Below are positions 15,824 through 25,132 of a stretch of 35,385 nt of DNA, one piece after another (the stretch's first letter is position 1; every line of letters starts with the position of its first letter). The notes beneath the pieces are model-generated. The model was not told the origin of the DNA. It searched no databases and saw nothing but the letters and a program-made list of their open reading frames with translations. Position numbers and translations under genes: made by a program. This DNA comes from Akkermansia sp. (GTDB lineage: Bacteria; Verrucomicrobiota; Verrucomicrobiia; Verrucomicrobiales; Akkermansiaceae), in the NCBI GenBank assembly GCA_017521405.1, contig JAFXCP010000031.1:1-35385 (forward strand). Direction: 5' to 3'.

Positions 15824-15852
15824 ATATTAGTCTTAACTAACTTAAAAGTCAA
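15824..15852 (-). promoter_or_regulatory. Promoter of the feo operon
   Basis: TTGACT (15847-15852), a 17-base spacer and TAATAT (15824-15829) on the minus strand, only two mismatches to consensus in total. The -10 and half the spacer are covered by one of the two palindromes, so a bound repressor would block polymerase. Confidence 0.85.
15827..15840. promoter_or_regulatory. Palindromic operator overlapping the feo -10 box
   Basis: TTAGTCTTAACTAA: arms TTAGT and ACTAA around four bases. The same arms occur again at 15798-15811. The arms recall the TTAGG...CCTAA arms of DtxR/IdeR-type iron boxes, so a metal-dependent repressor is likely; which one is not known. Confidence 0.65.
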
Positions 15853-15916
15853 GATTTTTTTCGATTTTTTTCATTTTTTCGAGGGGGAGGAGTCGGGTCA
15901 TGGAGGTACTTTGGAC

Positions 15917-15945
15917 TTGCTAAGCGGAGGGGAAAAAGGTAGAGT
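15917..15945 (+). promoter_or_regulatory. Probable promoter of mutS
   Basis: TTGCTA (15917-15922), 17-base spacer, TAGAGT (15940-15945). The -10 ends 19 bases before the ATG at 15965, which rules against the upstream in-frame TTG at 15911 as start. Confidence 0.5.
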
Positions 15946-15964
15946 AAAGCCTCAGATTGAAGGC

Positions 15965-18478
15965 ATGGCAGAAAACACGGCACTAACCCCGATGATGGAC
16001 CAGTACCTGCGGATGAAGCAGGGGCTGCCGTCCGATGTATGGCTCTTTTTCCGCTTAGGGGACTTCTACGAGATGTTTTTCGAGGATGCAGTGGAATGTT
16101 CTGCGGCTCTGGGGCTTACGCTTACACGGCGGCAGAGTATCCCCATGTGCGGGGTACCATACCACGCCGCAGAGGGGTACATTGGGCAGATTGTGAAAAT
16201 GGGGCGCCGCGTGGCCATAGCAGAGCAAATGGCCACCCCGGTACCCGGGAAGTTGGTACCCCGGGAGATTACCCGCATCATATCCGCCGGAACCGTGGCG
16301 GATATGTCCCTGCTGGAGGCCGGAGAGAATAACTTTATCGCCGCATGTTACCGCGATAAGAACACTTGGGGACTTGCATGTGCAGACCACACAACGGGGG
16401 AATTCTCCGTGGTGGATTTTAGCTCCTGCGAGGCCTTGGCGGAGGAGGTGGGGCGTATACATCCCCGGGAGTTGCTCATTAGCCAAGAGCAGGAGGCGGA
16501 ATTCCCCGGGCTTCCTGTGACCCAGCTGTACGATGCGTACACCTTCCTTCCCGGAGTGGCCAAAACCTCTCTGGAAAGCCATTTTCGTGTACATTCTCTG
16601 GAGGGGTTTGGCTGTGCCCACTTAGGGGCGGCACTCGGTGCGGCGGCGGCCATACTGCACTATCTGCGGCACCAGTTACGCCGCAATACGGACCATTTGC
16701 GTAAGCTCTCCCTGCGGGCTACGGAGCATGCCGTGATGATTGATGCTGCCAGCCGCCGTAATCTGGATTTAGTGGAGGCGCGCGGCGGAATGAAAAATAC
16801 GCTGCTGGGAACGCTCGATAATACCTCCACCCCCATGGGCGCGCGCAAGCTCCGCGATTGGATTTTACACCCTCTGGCGGATATGCAGGAACTCCTGCGC
16901 CGCCAAGAACTTATTGCCGGATTCCTCCGGGAACCATTCCTGATGTCCGAACTGCGGGATTCCTTTAAGGGCGTGCGAGATATGGAACGCCTTGTTTCCC
17001 GCCTTTCCCAGGGGGCGGGGAATGCCCGCGATTTGTTGGCATTGGGGACATCTCTTTCCCATTTGCCGGATATTGTGGAAGATTTGCGTGCGATTGCTCA
17101 CCACCAGCCATTATTTCTACCCTTGCTGGAGCGGGTGTCGGATTTTAGCGAGCTGACGGAGCTGCTTTCCCGCGCAGTGGTGGAGGAGCCTCCTGTGACG
17201 ATTAAGGAGGGCGGGATGATGCGAGATGGTTACGATGCCCGTTTGGATGAGCTGCGTTCCGCCTCCCGCGAGGGCAAAAATTGGCTGGCTGATTTGGAAC
17301 GCCGGGAGCGTGCTGCCACAGGCATAGATTCCCTGAAAATCCGTTACAATAACGTCTTTGGCTACTATATTGAGGTAACTCGCTCCAACTATGCCAAAGT
17401 GCCGCAGGAACGCTATGTACGCAAGCAAACATTGGCAAACGCAGAGCGCTTTGTGACGGAGGAACTCAAGAAAATGGAAGGAACCATTCTGGGGGCGGAT
17501 GAACGCGCCCGCCAATTGGAATACGAACTTTTCTGCGCCCTCCGGGAACAGGTGGCACATTATATCGATGCCATTCAAACAACTTCCGATGCCTTGGCGG
17601 AGGCGGATGTGCTGCTCTCTCTCGCGGAAAAAGCTCAGCACCACCGTTACTGCCGCCCCCGCTTGCTGGAGAATCGCGCACTCCGCATTGTCAATGGCCG
17701 CCATCCCGTTATTGAACAGGTGCAGACGGATTGCTCCTTTGTGCCGAATGATACGGAAATGGATGAGGAATCCAACCGCGTACTCATCCTTACCGGTCCC
17801 AATATGGCCGGTAAGAGTACCTATATCCGCCAAGTGGCCCTCATCACCCTCATGGCTCAGATTGGCTCTTATGTGCCGGCAGATAGCGCGGAAATCGGTT
17901 TGGTGGACCGCATTTTCTGCCGCGTGGGCGCGAGCGATGATATTGCCCGGGGACAATCCACATTCATGGTGGAGATGAGCGAAACGGCACTCATTCTGAA
18001 CAATGCTACCGAGCGTTCCCTTGTCATCCTAGACGAAATTGGGCGCGGTACCGCTACTTTCGATGGCTTATCTATTGCATGGGCCGTGGCAGAGCATCTG
18101 CACGATGTGTTGGGCTCTCGCACGCTCTTTGCCACCCATTATCACGAAATGGTGGATTTGGAACATACCCACCCGGCCGTGGCGAACTGGCATGTGGAGG
18201 TGCGTGAGTGGCAGGAGGAGATTGTGTTCCTCCGCAAGGTGCTGCCGGGCCCTGCCGATAAGTCCTATGGCATCCAAGTGGCGCGGCTGGCGGGGCTGCC
18301 GGCACCCATCATCGAGCGGGCAAAGCATATACTTACCCATTTGGAGATGAGTTCTGCCGCCCGCAATGAACCCCGCTCGGAGCGCCGCCGGCGTTCCCGC
18401 GCTGCCGGCTTGCCCATGGCGCAGGAGGCTGATGTGGCCCAGATGGATATGTTCTCGATGCTTGATGAGGGGCTGTGA
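15965..18478 (+). CDS. mutS: DNA mismatch repair protein MutS
   Basis: MutS recognises mismatches and small loops and recruits MutL. The 837-residue protein has the full family layout: mismatch-reading domain I with the Phe-X-Glu motif (GDFYEMF, Phe34 and Glu36), connector, lever and clamp domains, then the ABC-type ATPase with Walker A GPNMAGKST (611-619), the ARGQSTFMVEM segment, LDEIGRGTATFDG Walker B and the ATHYHE switch. The C-terminus carries a basic linker and a short terminal helix (DVAQMDMFSML). The ATG at 15965 follows GAAGG. It stands alone, with a bidirectional terminator after it. No mutL is in the window. Confidence 0.98.
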   Translation: MAENTALTPMMDQYLRMKQGLPSDVWLFFRLGDFYEMFFEDAVECSAALGLTLTRRQSIPMCGVPYHAAEGYIGQIVKMGRRVAIAEQMATPVPGKLVPREITRIISAGTVADMSLLEAGENNFIAACYRDKNTWGLACADHTTGEFSVVDFSSCEALAEEVGRIHPRELLISQEQEAEFPGLPVTQLYDAYTFLPGVAKTSLESHFRVHSLEGFGCAHLGAALGAAAAILHYLRHQLRRNTDHLRKLSLRATEHAVMIDAASRRNLDLVEARGGMKNTLLGTLDNTSTPMGARKLRDWILHPLADMQELLRRQELIAGFLREPFLMSELRDSFKGVRDMERLVSRLSQGAGNARDLLALGTSLSHLPDIVEDLRAIAHHQPLFLPLLERVSDFSELTELLSRAVVEEPPVTIKEGGMMRDGYDARLDELRSASREGKNWLADLERRERAATGIDSLKIRYNNVFGYYIEVTRSNYAKVPQERYVRKQTLANAERFVTEELKKMEGTILGADERARQLEYELFCALREQVAHYIDAIQTTSDALAEADVLLSLAEKAQHHRYCRPRLLENRALRIVNGRHPVIEQVQTDCSFVPNDTEMDEESNRVLILTGPNMAGKSTYIRQVALITLMAQIGSYVPADSAEIGLVDRIFCRVGASDDIARGQSTFMVEMSETALILNNATERSLVILDEIGRGTATFDGLSIAWAVAEHLHDVLGSRTLFATHYHEMVDLEHTHPAVANWHVEVREWQEEIVFLRKVLPGPADKSYGIQVARLAGLPAPIIERAKHILTHLEMSSAARNEPRSERRRRSRAAGLPMAQEADVAQMDMFSMLDEGL

Positions 18479-18498
18479 GCCCCCTGCAGATTTAACAG

Positions 18499-18540
18499 AA
18501 AACACCACTATCCCATGGGGCGGATAGTGGTGTTTTTTTT
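18499..18540. terminator. Bidirectional terminator between mutS and the efflux operon
   Basis: A 13-base stem (18501-18513 with 18522-18534, 8-base loop) with T runs on both strands (18533-18540 on plus, TTTTCTGTT on minus). It serves both mutS and the convergent outer-membrane factor gene. Confidence 0.92.
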
Positions 18541-18559
18541 GAGTTGTACAGAGCGGTAC

Positions 18560-19954
18560 TTACTTCTGCCAGCCGCCGCCCAGCTGGGTGTACAGCGTGG
18601 GGATGCAGGCAGCATATTGGCAGCGGTAGGCTGCAAGTTGAGTTTGTGCAGGGAAGAGCCCTTGCTGGGCGGTGAGTACCTCGTAGTAGCTGGCAAGCCC
18701 TTGGGCATAGCGCGCTTTTGAGAGTTTGACACTTTCCTGATACGCTGCCACGGCCTCCTCCTGCTTCTTCATGATTTCGCGCAGTTTGGAACGCTGAATC
18801 AGGGTGGTGGAGATTTCCGCCATGGCGTTCAGCACGGTCTCCTCGTACTCTGCCTTAGCGGCAAGGAAGGCATCGCGCTTCATCTTTTCGTTGGCTCGCA
18901 GTTGCCCGGCTTGGAACAGCGGGCCTGTGAGGCTGGCGCTTATGCCCCAGCCCGTGTGCTTGCCCTGTACGGCTTCCCGAAGGTCTGCCGTGGCATAGCC
19001 GGCCACCCCCGTCAGGCTGATGCTGGGGAAATAGCTGGCAATGGCTACGCCAATATCCGCATTAGCGGCTCGGAGAGCTTGCTCCTTGGCGCGGATGTCC
19101 GGGCGGCGGGCAATAAGGTCTGCCGGAATGCCTGCGGCTACCTTACTGGCTTCGGCAAAGGCTTCCATGCTGCCACTGCGCTGGATGTGTCCGGGCATGC
19201 GCCCTGCCAATACGGAGAGGGTGTTTTCCATAGCGGCAATTTGGCTTTCCAAGTTGGGGATTTGAGCCTCCGCAGCAGAGAGTGCGGCTTGGGCAGAGGT
19301 GGTTTGGAGTTTGTCCGCCACGCCGCCTTCGAGCTGGTTGTTGAAAAGGTCCAAAGATTCGCGGTAGGAAGCCACGGATTCGCGGGCAATGCGAAGTTGC
19401 TCGTCCAGCATGATGAGCTGGAGATAGCCCCCGGCCACTTGGCTCATCAGGGAGATGCGGAGGTTGTTAAAGTTTTCCTCCATAGCCAGTGCAGAGGCTT
19501 CCGCGCTTTCGATGCCCTTGCGGGTCTTGCCCCAGAGGTCAATTTCCCAAGAGGCATTCAGCGCTGCGGAGCCGGGATTCGTGGTCATGCCCCCCATTTG
19601 AGCCACGGTACCGCCGCCGTTGGAGTTCATCCCCTTGGAGGTGCCGGTTCCATAGCCCAGCCATGGGAACATGGGAGCCCGGGCAATGGTGATGTATTGG
19701 CGGGCGGAATCCATGTTGTGCATCATGGCTTCCAGAGAGCGGTTATTCGCAAACACATCCTGAAGGAGAGCTTGCAGATTACTGTCTTTCAGCACTTGCT
19801 GCCAAGGTAAATCCGCCATGGTGCTGCCGGCTATGCCGCCACCACGAAATTCTGCGGGTACGGGCATTTCCGGTTTGGTCCAGCTCGGGCCAAAGGTGCA
19901 GGAAGCAGCAAAAATTGCCATGCCTGCAAGACTCAGAATTACAGATTTTTTCAT
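18560..19954 (-). CDS. Outer-membrane efflux lipoprotein (OprM/NodT type)
   Basis: This is the TolC-like outer channel of an RND pump. The 464-residue protein starts with a lipoprotein signal (IFAASC, lipid Cys19) and the typical GPSWTKPEMPVPAEF segment. Two long coiled-coil repeats form the periplasmic tunnel, with LNASWEIDLWGKTRKGIESA and IPADLIARRPDIRAKEQALRAANADIGVA, a hallmark of the NodT family. The frame is open to 20041, but the ATG at 19954 starts the signal peptide. It is the last of four genes (marR, adaptor, pump, channel) and ends at a bidirectional terminator. Substrates unknown. Confidence 0.93.
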   Translation of the reverse strand: MKKSVILSLAGMAIFAASCTFGPSWTKPEMPVPAEFRGGGIAGSTMADLPWQQVLKDSNLQALLQDVFANNRSLEAMMHNMDSARQYITIARAPMFPWLGYGTGTSKGMNSNGGGTVAQMGGMTTNPGSAALNASWEIDLWGKTRKGIESAEASALAMEENFNNLRISLMSQVAGGYLQLIMLDEQLRIARESVASYRESLDLFNNQLEGGVADKLQTTSAQAALSAAEAQIPNLESQIAAMENTLSVLAGRMPGHIQRSGSMEAFAEASKVAAGIPADLIARRPDIRAKEQALRAANADIGVAIASYFPSISLTGVAGYATADLREAVQGKHTGWGISASLTGPLFQAGQLRANEKMKRDAFLAAKAEYEETVLNAMAEISTTLIQRSKLREIMKKQEEAVAAYQESVKLSKARYAQGLASYYEVLTAQQGLFPAQTQLAAYRCQYAACIPTLYTQLGGGWQK

Positions 19955-20003
19955 ATGTCCGGTAATTACTAGTGGTTTAAGGATATTAAGGGAGGGAAGG
20001 GAA

Positions 20004-23000
20004 TTAATCGTTCTTATGGGTTGCAAGGTATTTCCGCGCACCCGCTTCGTCCGGGTCCTCGCCCAGTTCCGTTACCTTGAAGCGGATGCGGAACAAACGC
20101 ATGATGAAGACGTACGAACAGGGAATGAGGAAAACACCCACCACGGTGGCCACCGTCATGCCGATGACTACCACGGTACCGATGGAAACGCGTGCCAAGG
20201 CACCGGAACCGCTGGAAAGCATCAGCGGGATACAACCCAGAATAAAGGCCAGAGAGGTCATCAGAATTGGGCGCAGGCGCAGGCGTGCTGCCGCCAAGGT
20301 AGCGGACATGAGGTCGCGCCCTCGCTCCATTTCCAAATTGGCAAATTCGACAATCAAAATGGCGTTCTTAGCGGCAAGCCCCACCAGCATCACCAGCCCC
20401 ACTTGTGCATAGAGGTTCAGTTCCAAATCCATCCATGCCAGACCAAGATAAGCTCCCAGTACGGCAATGGGCACGGTGAGGAATACGGAAAGCGGCAAGG
20501 TCCATTTCTCGTACAGAGCCACAAGGATGAGGAAGGCAAACACTGCCGACATGGTGAAGATGGTGCCCAGCCCTGTGCTGTGGCGTACCTTGTTTTCCTG
20601 GAAGCTCATATCCTGATAATCCATGCCCACTTTGGAGGGGTCCATCGTCTCCGCGTAAACGACTTCCATGGCTTCCATGAGCTGCTGGGTAGAGTACCCG
20701 GGGCGCGGCATGACACTGAGCTTGGCCGAGTTGTAGATGTTGTGGTGCATTACGAACTCGGTATCGGCTATGTCTTGCACCGTTACGAGGGCGGAGAGCG
20801 GTACGCGCTCGCCCGTCTGGTTGGTAACGAAGAATCCGTCCAGCTTATCCAGTCCGGTGCGGTCGGAGCCTTGTGCCTGTATGTACACCTGCCACTGCTG
20901 GCCGAAGGCATTGAAGAAGTTGATGAAGGAGGAGCCGTTGTACGTGGCCAGCAGGTTGTTTACCGTGGCAATGTCCACACGGTGGAACTTACATTTCTCT
21001 GCGTCCAGATTCACGAATTTTTGCGGGGTATCCGCCATCATCATATCCATGCAGACGGCCACTTCCGGGCGTTTGCGGGCTGCTTCTTCGAACTTGAGTA
21101 CTTGCTCGTGCAGGAAGGGAACACCCTGACCCTCCAAATCATTCAGCACCATGGTTACACCATTGGCCGTACCCACACCGGGAATGGCAGGGGGCATGAG
21201 AATCATGGCCATGCCGTCTAAGGCTGCCTCATTCAACTGTTTGGCGATGCGCTGCTGCACTTGGGCTGCTGTTTCCGGGCGGTCTTTCCAGTCCTTAAGC
21301 TGTATGAAGGCAATGCAGGCACCCGGGGTTTGCACGCTGTTGAGGATGTTGATACCCACCACGGAGGTGAGGTTCTTAACGGCGGGGTCGCTCAGGGCAT
21401 TTTCAAATTTTTGGTTTTCCGCATAGGCCACCTGCAGGGAGGTGTCCGGTTTCATTACCAGCGCGGCCAGAAGGAATCCTTGGTCCTCATCCGGAAGGAA
21501 GGCTTTAGGTACCATCTTGGAGGCCGGTACAATGGCTACCCAGAAAAGCAGCAGCAGGGGAATGGAGATGATGAGTTTGCGGCACAACCCGGCGCATATG
21601 CCGGTGTAGATGTTGGCGGTGCAGTCGTAGCACTTGTTGAACAAGCGGTAGAAGGGCTTGAAGATGCTCTTGTTTTGATTCGTCGGTTTAAGCATCAGGG
21701 CGCATAGTGCCGGAGATAGCGTCAGGGCGTTAAATGCCGAGATAAGCATCGAAATGGCAATGGTAATGGCAAATTGCTTGAACAGGGTGCCGGTTATACC
21801 TTCCAAGAGCAGGGAGGGAAGGAATACTGCCGCCAGCACAAGGGCAATGGCGATGACGGGACCGCTCACTTCCTGCATGGCGGCAAAGGAGGCCATGCGC
21901 GGATTCAGCCCCTTGTCGATATGGTGCTGCACGGCTTCCACCACCACAATGGCATCGTCCACCACAAGACCAATGGCCAGTACCATGCCCAGCAGGGAAA
22001 TCGTGTTCAGCGAGAATCCCAGCAAGGGGAATACGCAGAAGGTGGAGATGAGCGATACCGGAACGGCAATCAACGGAATGATGGTGGCTCGCAGGTTTTG
22101 CAGGAAGATGAATACCACCAGTGCCACGAGAATGATGGCTTCGATGAAGGTTTTGCGAATTTCTGCAATGGAGTATCGCACGGAGGTGGTGGTGTCCAAC
22201 GAAACTTCACCTTTGATGCCTTGCGGCATGATTTCTCCTTGCTTTTTGAGCGTTTCCTGCAAGCGGTCTACCGTGGCAATGGCGTTGGAACCGGGAGATT
22301 GGAAAATAACCACTGCCGCAGATACACGGCGGTTCAAACGGCCTGTGGCAGAGTAGTTCGAGGAGCCTAATTCCACCTTGGCAATGTCCTTGAGGTAGAC
22401 GATTTCGTCCCCTACTTGGCGGATGATGATGTCCTCGAATTCGGAGGGCTCGCTCAGGCGCCCCTGAGTGCGGATGGCAATGGTTTTTTCCTGCCCGTCC
22501 GGCACGGGGTCGGCACCGATTTTACCGCCGGGATTCGTGGCATTTTGTGCCGCAATGGCCGCACGCACTTCTCCGATGGAGATGTTATAATGCGTCATGA
22601 GGCTGGTATCCAGCCAAATGCGGATAGCATAGCGCCCGGCACCATATACGGTCACCTCGCCCACGCCTTCCACACGCTTCAGCTCATCCACCATTTTTAC
22701 TTGGGCATAGTTCGCCAGATCCACGGCATCGTAACTCCCGTCCGGGGAATAGAGGGAGTAGAGCATGAGCGGCAAGCCCGGCTGCTGCCGGATAGTCACG
22801 CCGGAGTTGATAACCTCCGTGGGTACTTGCGAGGATGCCTGCCCATAACGCATGTTGGTGAATACTTGGTCCAAATCCGGATCCGTTTCCGGGTTAAAGA
22901 CCACTTGCAGGTTGTATACACCGTTGTTGGAGGAAACGGAGGTCATGTAATCCATGCCCTGTACACCGGAGATTTCACGCTCCAGCGGGGTGCCTACGGA

Positions 23001-23177
23001 GTCTGCCACGGCTTTGGCATCCGCTCCGGGGAACATGGCCGTTAGCTGGATGGTGCGGGGGGTGATTTCCGGATACTGGGAAATGGGCAAGTTTGCCAAA
23101 CATACCAATCCCAGCAGTGTTGTCACCACGGCAATGACGGTGGCGATAACGGGGTGTTTGATGAAAAATGCACTCAT
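20004..23177 (-). CDS. RND multidrug efflux pump, AcrB/MexB (HAE1) type
   Basis: The inner-membrane proton/drug antiporter of the tripartite system. The 1057-residue length, first helix (FFIKHPVIATVIAV) and NLPISQYPEI motif are typical of HAE1 pumps. The proton relay Asp407-Asp408 (GLVVDDAIVVVEAV) falls at exactly the AcrB positions, and the matching Lys is present in AAKNAILIVEFA in the second half. Two large periplasmic porter/docking loops flank the helices. It follows the adaptor gene by 11 bases and precedes the channel by 49. The number and identity of its substrates cannot be inferred from sequence. Confidence 0.95.
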   Translation of the reverse strand: MSAFFIKHPVIATVIAVVTTLLGLVCLANLPISQYPEITPRTIQLTAMFPGADAKAVADSVGTPLEREISGVQGMDYMTSVSSNNGVYNLQVVFNPETDPDLDQVFTNMRYGQASSQVPTEVINSGVTIRQQPGLPLMLYSLYSPDGSYDAVDLANYAQVKMVDELKRVEGVGEVTVYGAGRYAIRIWLDTSLMTHYNISIGEVRAAIAAQNATNPGGKIGADPVPDGQEKTIAIRTQGRLSEPSEFEDIIIRQVGDEIVYLKDIAKVELGSSNYSATGRLNRRVSAAVVIFQSPGSNAIATVDRLQETLKKQGEIMPQGIKGEVSLDTTTSVRYSIAEIRKTFIEAIILVALVVFIFLQNLRATIIPLIAVPVSLISTFCVFPLLGFSLNTISLLGMVLAIGLVVDDAIVVVEAVQHHIDKGLNPRMASFAAMQEVSGPVIAIALVLAAVFLPSLLLEGITGTLFKQFAITIAISMLISAFNALTLSPALCALMLKPTNQNKSIFKPFYRLFNKCYDCTANIYTGICAGLCRKLIISIPLLLLFWVAIVPASKMVPKAFLPDEDQGFLLAALVMKPDTSLQVAYAENQKFENALSDPAVKNLTSVVGINILNSVQTPGACIAFIQLKDWKDRPETAAQVQQRIAKQLNEAALDGMAMILMPPAIPGVGTANGVTMVLNDLEGQGVPFLHEQVLKFEEAARKRPEVAVCMDMMMADTPQKFVNLDAEKCKFHRVDIATVNNLLATYNGSSFINFFNAFGQQWQVYIQAQGSDRTGLDKLDGFFVTNQTGERVPLSALVTVQDIADTEFVMHHNIYNSAKLSVMPRPGYSTQQLMEAMEVVYAETMDPSKVGMDYQDMSFQENKVRHSTGLGTIFTMSAVFAFLILVALYEKWTLPLSVFLTVPIAVLGAYLGLAWMDLELNLYAQVGLVMLVGLAAKNAILIVEFANLEMERGRDLMSATLAAARLRLRPILMTSLAFILGCIPLMLSSGSGALARVSIGTVVVIGMTVATVVGVFLIPCSYVFIMRLFRIRFKVTELGEDPDEAGARKYLATHKND

Positions 23178-23188
23178 GGGTCGCTTCC

Positions 23189-24544
23189 TTACTTGCTCTC
23201 CTGCTTAGCAGTGACAGAGGGAGTGGTGGACACCGGGGCGGTGTAAATAAAAGGTTCCGTGATGACGGTGCCGAAACCAGCCTTGGCTCCGGCGGCACGC
23301 ATGCCGGCATTTGCTTGGGCGTAACGGGCAGCCATTTGGCCACCGCCTACGATGACCTCAGCCTCTTCCGGCCGGGGGATACCTGCTTCCGCTAAGGTAT
23401 CAGCAATGGGTTTAACGGTGCCGGTAACTACCTGCATCAGCATGGGAACTGTTTCTCCATTCCCATTCGGCATGGGGAGTACCACTTCCTTGCCCGGCTG
23501 CACATCGATGCAAAGAGGGGTCTTATCCGGTGCCACAAGGTAGATGAAACGGTGGTTCATGGCGGAGATGATGGCGCGGGAGGGTACCAGTAAGGCATCC
23601 TTCAGCTCCCCGGTGCGGGCTTTCACGCGTACGGCGGCACCGCTGCGGAGGGTCAGCTTCGGGTTTGGAATGTAGCCGATAAAGTTGACTGTGCCTGTGG
23701 ATTGGGATATTTCACTGTTCACGGAGTGGATGGTGCCCTTATGCTCAAATTCGGTACCATCTTCCAGAATGAGGGTGAATTCGCGGATGGGGCTCATCTT
23801 GTCCGGAAGGTCGAGCAGTTCGTGTTCCTGCGCTTGGGCCCGCATTTGGCGTGCCGGAACGGCAAAATCCACTCGAATCGGATCCACGGAGGACATGCGG
23901 GTCATGACCACACTGCCGGCGGTGATGAAATCGCCCACGCTCACATTGGCATTAGTGGCAAGCCCTTTGAAGGGTGCCCGAATGGTGCAGCGATCCAAAT
24001 TAAGCCGTGCCAGTTCCACGGCGGCTTCCGCCTGTTTTACCTGTGCTTGGGTAACGGCCAAAGCAGCTTCGCTGCGGCGCTTGGCATGCTCGGCATCCGT
24101 AAATTGCTTGTCGGATACAGCTCCTGTTTTGACGAGGGCGGAGAAGCGCTCTAAATCCTTGCCTGCTTGCTCATCCAGTACCGCAGCCTGCATGGCTCCG
24201 GCTTTGGCTGCTGCCAGATTCGCCAGCGCTTGGTCCAGTGCCACTTGGTAATTAGAGGGGTCTATACGGAAAAGTACTTCCCCTTTCTCGCACAGGGAAC
24301 CATGCCAATACACCTGCTCCAGTAACTTGCCGGATACTTCCGGGCGAATGTCGGCTTGGTCCACGCCTCTTAAGTGTCCAAACCATGTGGAGTTCAGCTC
24401 CACGTCCCGCTTTTGCAGCTTCATGGTGGTCACCTTAATGGGAGCCATCCCTTGCGGGGCGGCTTCCTGCTTCTCCTTGCAGCCGGTGGCTGCTACCATT
24501 GCTATACCTCCAAGGGCGGCTATGATGATGTGCTTTGCTTTCAT
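23189..24544 (-). CDS. RND periplasmic adaptor (membrane fusion) lipoprotein
   Basis: The AcrA/MexA-type bridge between pump and channel. The 451-residue protein has a lipoprotein signal (VAATGC, Cys22), a beta/lipoyl half (DIRPEVSGKLLEQVYWHGSL), a helical hairpin with Ala/Glu/Gln repeats (about 100-175), then the returning lipoyl half (LDRCTIRAPFKGLA) and the beta-barrel and membrane-proximal domains. The C-terminal ~50 residues are Ala/Gly-rich and extend past the usual end. A TTG six bases upstream is in frame, but the ATG at 24544 gives the natural signal peptide. It lies 34 bases after marR. Confidence 0.93.
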   Translation of the reverse strand: MKAKHIIIAALGGIAMVAATGCKEKQEAAPQGMAPIKVTTMKLQKRDVELNSTWFGHLRGVDQADIRPEVSGKLLEQVYWHGSLCEKGEVLFRIDPSNYQVALDQALANLAAAKAGAMQAAVLDEQAGKDLERFSALVKTGAVSDKQFTDAEHAKRRSEAALAVTQAQVKQAEAAVELARLNLDRCTIRAPFKGLATNANVSVGDFITAGSVVMTRMSSVDPIRVDFAVPARQMRAQAQEHELLDLPDKMSPIREFTLILEDGTEFEHKGTIHSVNSEISQSTGTVNFIGYIPNPKLTLRSGAAVRVKARTGELKDALLVPSRAIISAMNHRFIYLVAPDKTPLCIDVQPGKEVVLPMPNGNGETVPMLMQVVTGTVKPIADTLAEAGIPRPEEAEVIVGGGQMAARYAQANAGMRAAGAKAGFGTVITEPFIYTAPVSTTPSVTAKQESK

Positions 24545-24578
24545 TCTCAATGTGTGGAACAGGAGAAAACTCCTGTGG

Positions 24579-25010
24579 TTAAAGGATTCCTCGGTGGATT
24601 TTTGCCAGTAAATGCTGCAAATTCTCCCGCTCTTTCTCCGTGAGTGACGAGAAGATTTGCTGTTCGAAAATTCTCATGGTTTCCCGGGTGGCTTGGTGCC
24701 GCTCCCGGAACTCCGGTGTTAAATACACGCTTTTTACTCGTCCATCGCGCTTATCGTCAAATGCCGTGCGTACATATCCCTTTGCTTCCAGCCTTTGCAG
24801 TAATCCTGTTACGGTTGTGTGGCTCAGTTCTAACAGGCGCTGCAAATCTCGTTGAGTGGCTTTTCCCCCTTCCTGCGCTTCCAAACAGAGCAACAAGCGG
24901 CATTGCGGTGCCGTGAGACGCGGCTCCTTCCCCTGCTGGGAAAAAAGAGCTTCCGCCCGATCCACAATCAGCTTCATCAGAAACAGGGGATTCTGGGTAA
25001 TTTCGGTCAT
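24579..25010 (-). CDS. MarR-family regulator of the efflux operon
   Basis: The 143-residue protein has the MarR winged helix: LTAPQCRLLLCLEAQ, the recognition helix TQRDLQRLLELSHTTVTGLLQRLEAKGYV, and the wing DDKRDGRVKSVYLT. MarR proteins are dimeric repressors that release DNA on binding small aromatic ligands. As first gene of the marR-adaptor-RND-channel operon it most likely represses its own promoter, which carries two perfect palindromes. Confidence 0.93.
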   Translation of the reverse strand: MTEITQNPLFLMKLIVDRAEALFSQQGKEPRLTAPQCRLLLCLEAQEGGKATQRDLQRLLELSHTTVTGLLQRLEAKGYVRTAFDDKRDGRVKSVYLTPEFRERHQATRETMRIFEQQIFSSLTEKERENLQHLLAKIHRGIL

Positions 25011-25045
25011 GGCGGCTATGCTCTGCGTACTCAGACGAATAATTA

Positions 25046-25059
25046 GGAAGCTAGCTTCC
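25046..25059. promoter_or_regulatory. Perfect palindrome downstream of the efflux promoter, probable MarR operator
   Basis: GGAAGCTAGCTTCC, a fully symmetric 14-base palindrome lying about 6-20 bases past the expected transcription start and 36 bases before the marR ATG. Position and symmetry suit autorepression by the MarR dimer. Confidence 0.6.
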
Positions 25060-25071
25060 CTTCTGCTGCGT

Positions 25072-25101
25072 AGTATACCAGCGCACTCCCCGGGGAGTCA
25101 A
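25072..25101 (-). promoter_or_regulatory. Promoter of the marR-efflux operon
   Basis: TTGACT (25096-25101), 18-base spacer, TATACT (25072-25077) on the minus strand. The spacer and -35 are overlapped by a second palindrome, ACTCCCCGGGGAGT (25085-25098), which could be another operator. Confidence 0.75.
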
Positions 25102-25132
25102 GCCCAATCGGGATATTGTTTGCAAAAATCAA

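Noticed and set aside
15911-15964. Upstream TTG start for mutS
   Set aside because: It lies ahead of the probable -35 box and adds 18 residues not seen in MutS; the ATG at 15965 fits the family and the promoter.
19818-21221. 467-codon plus-strand frame opposite the efflux genes
   Set aside because: Spans two genes in antisense, has no membrane or domain signature.
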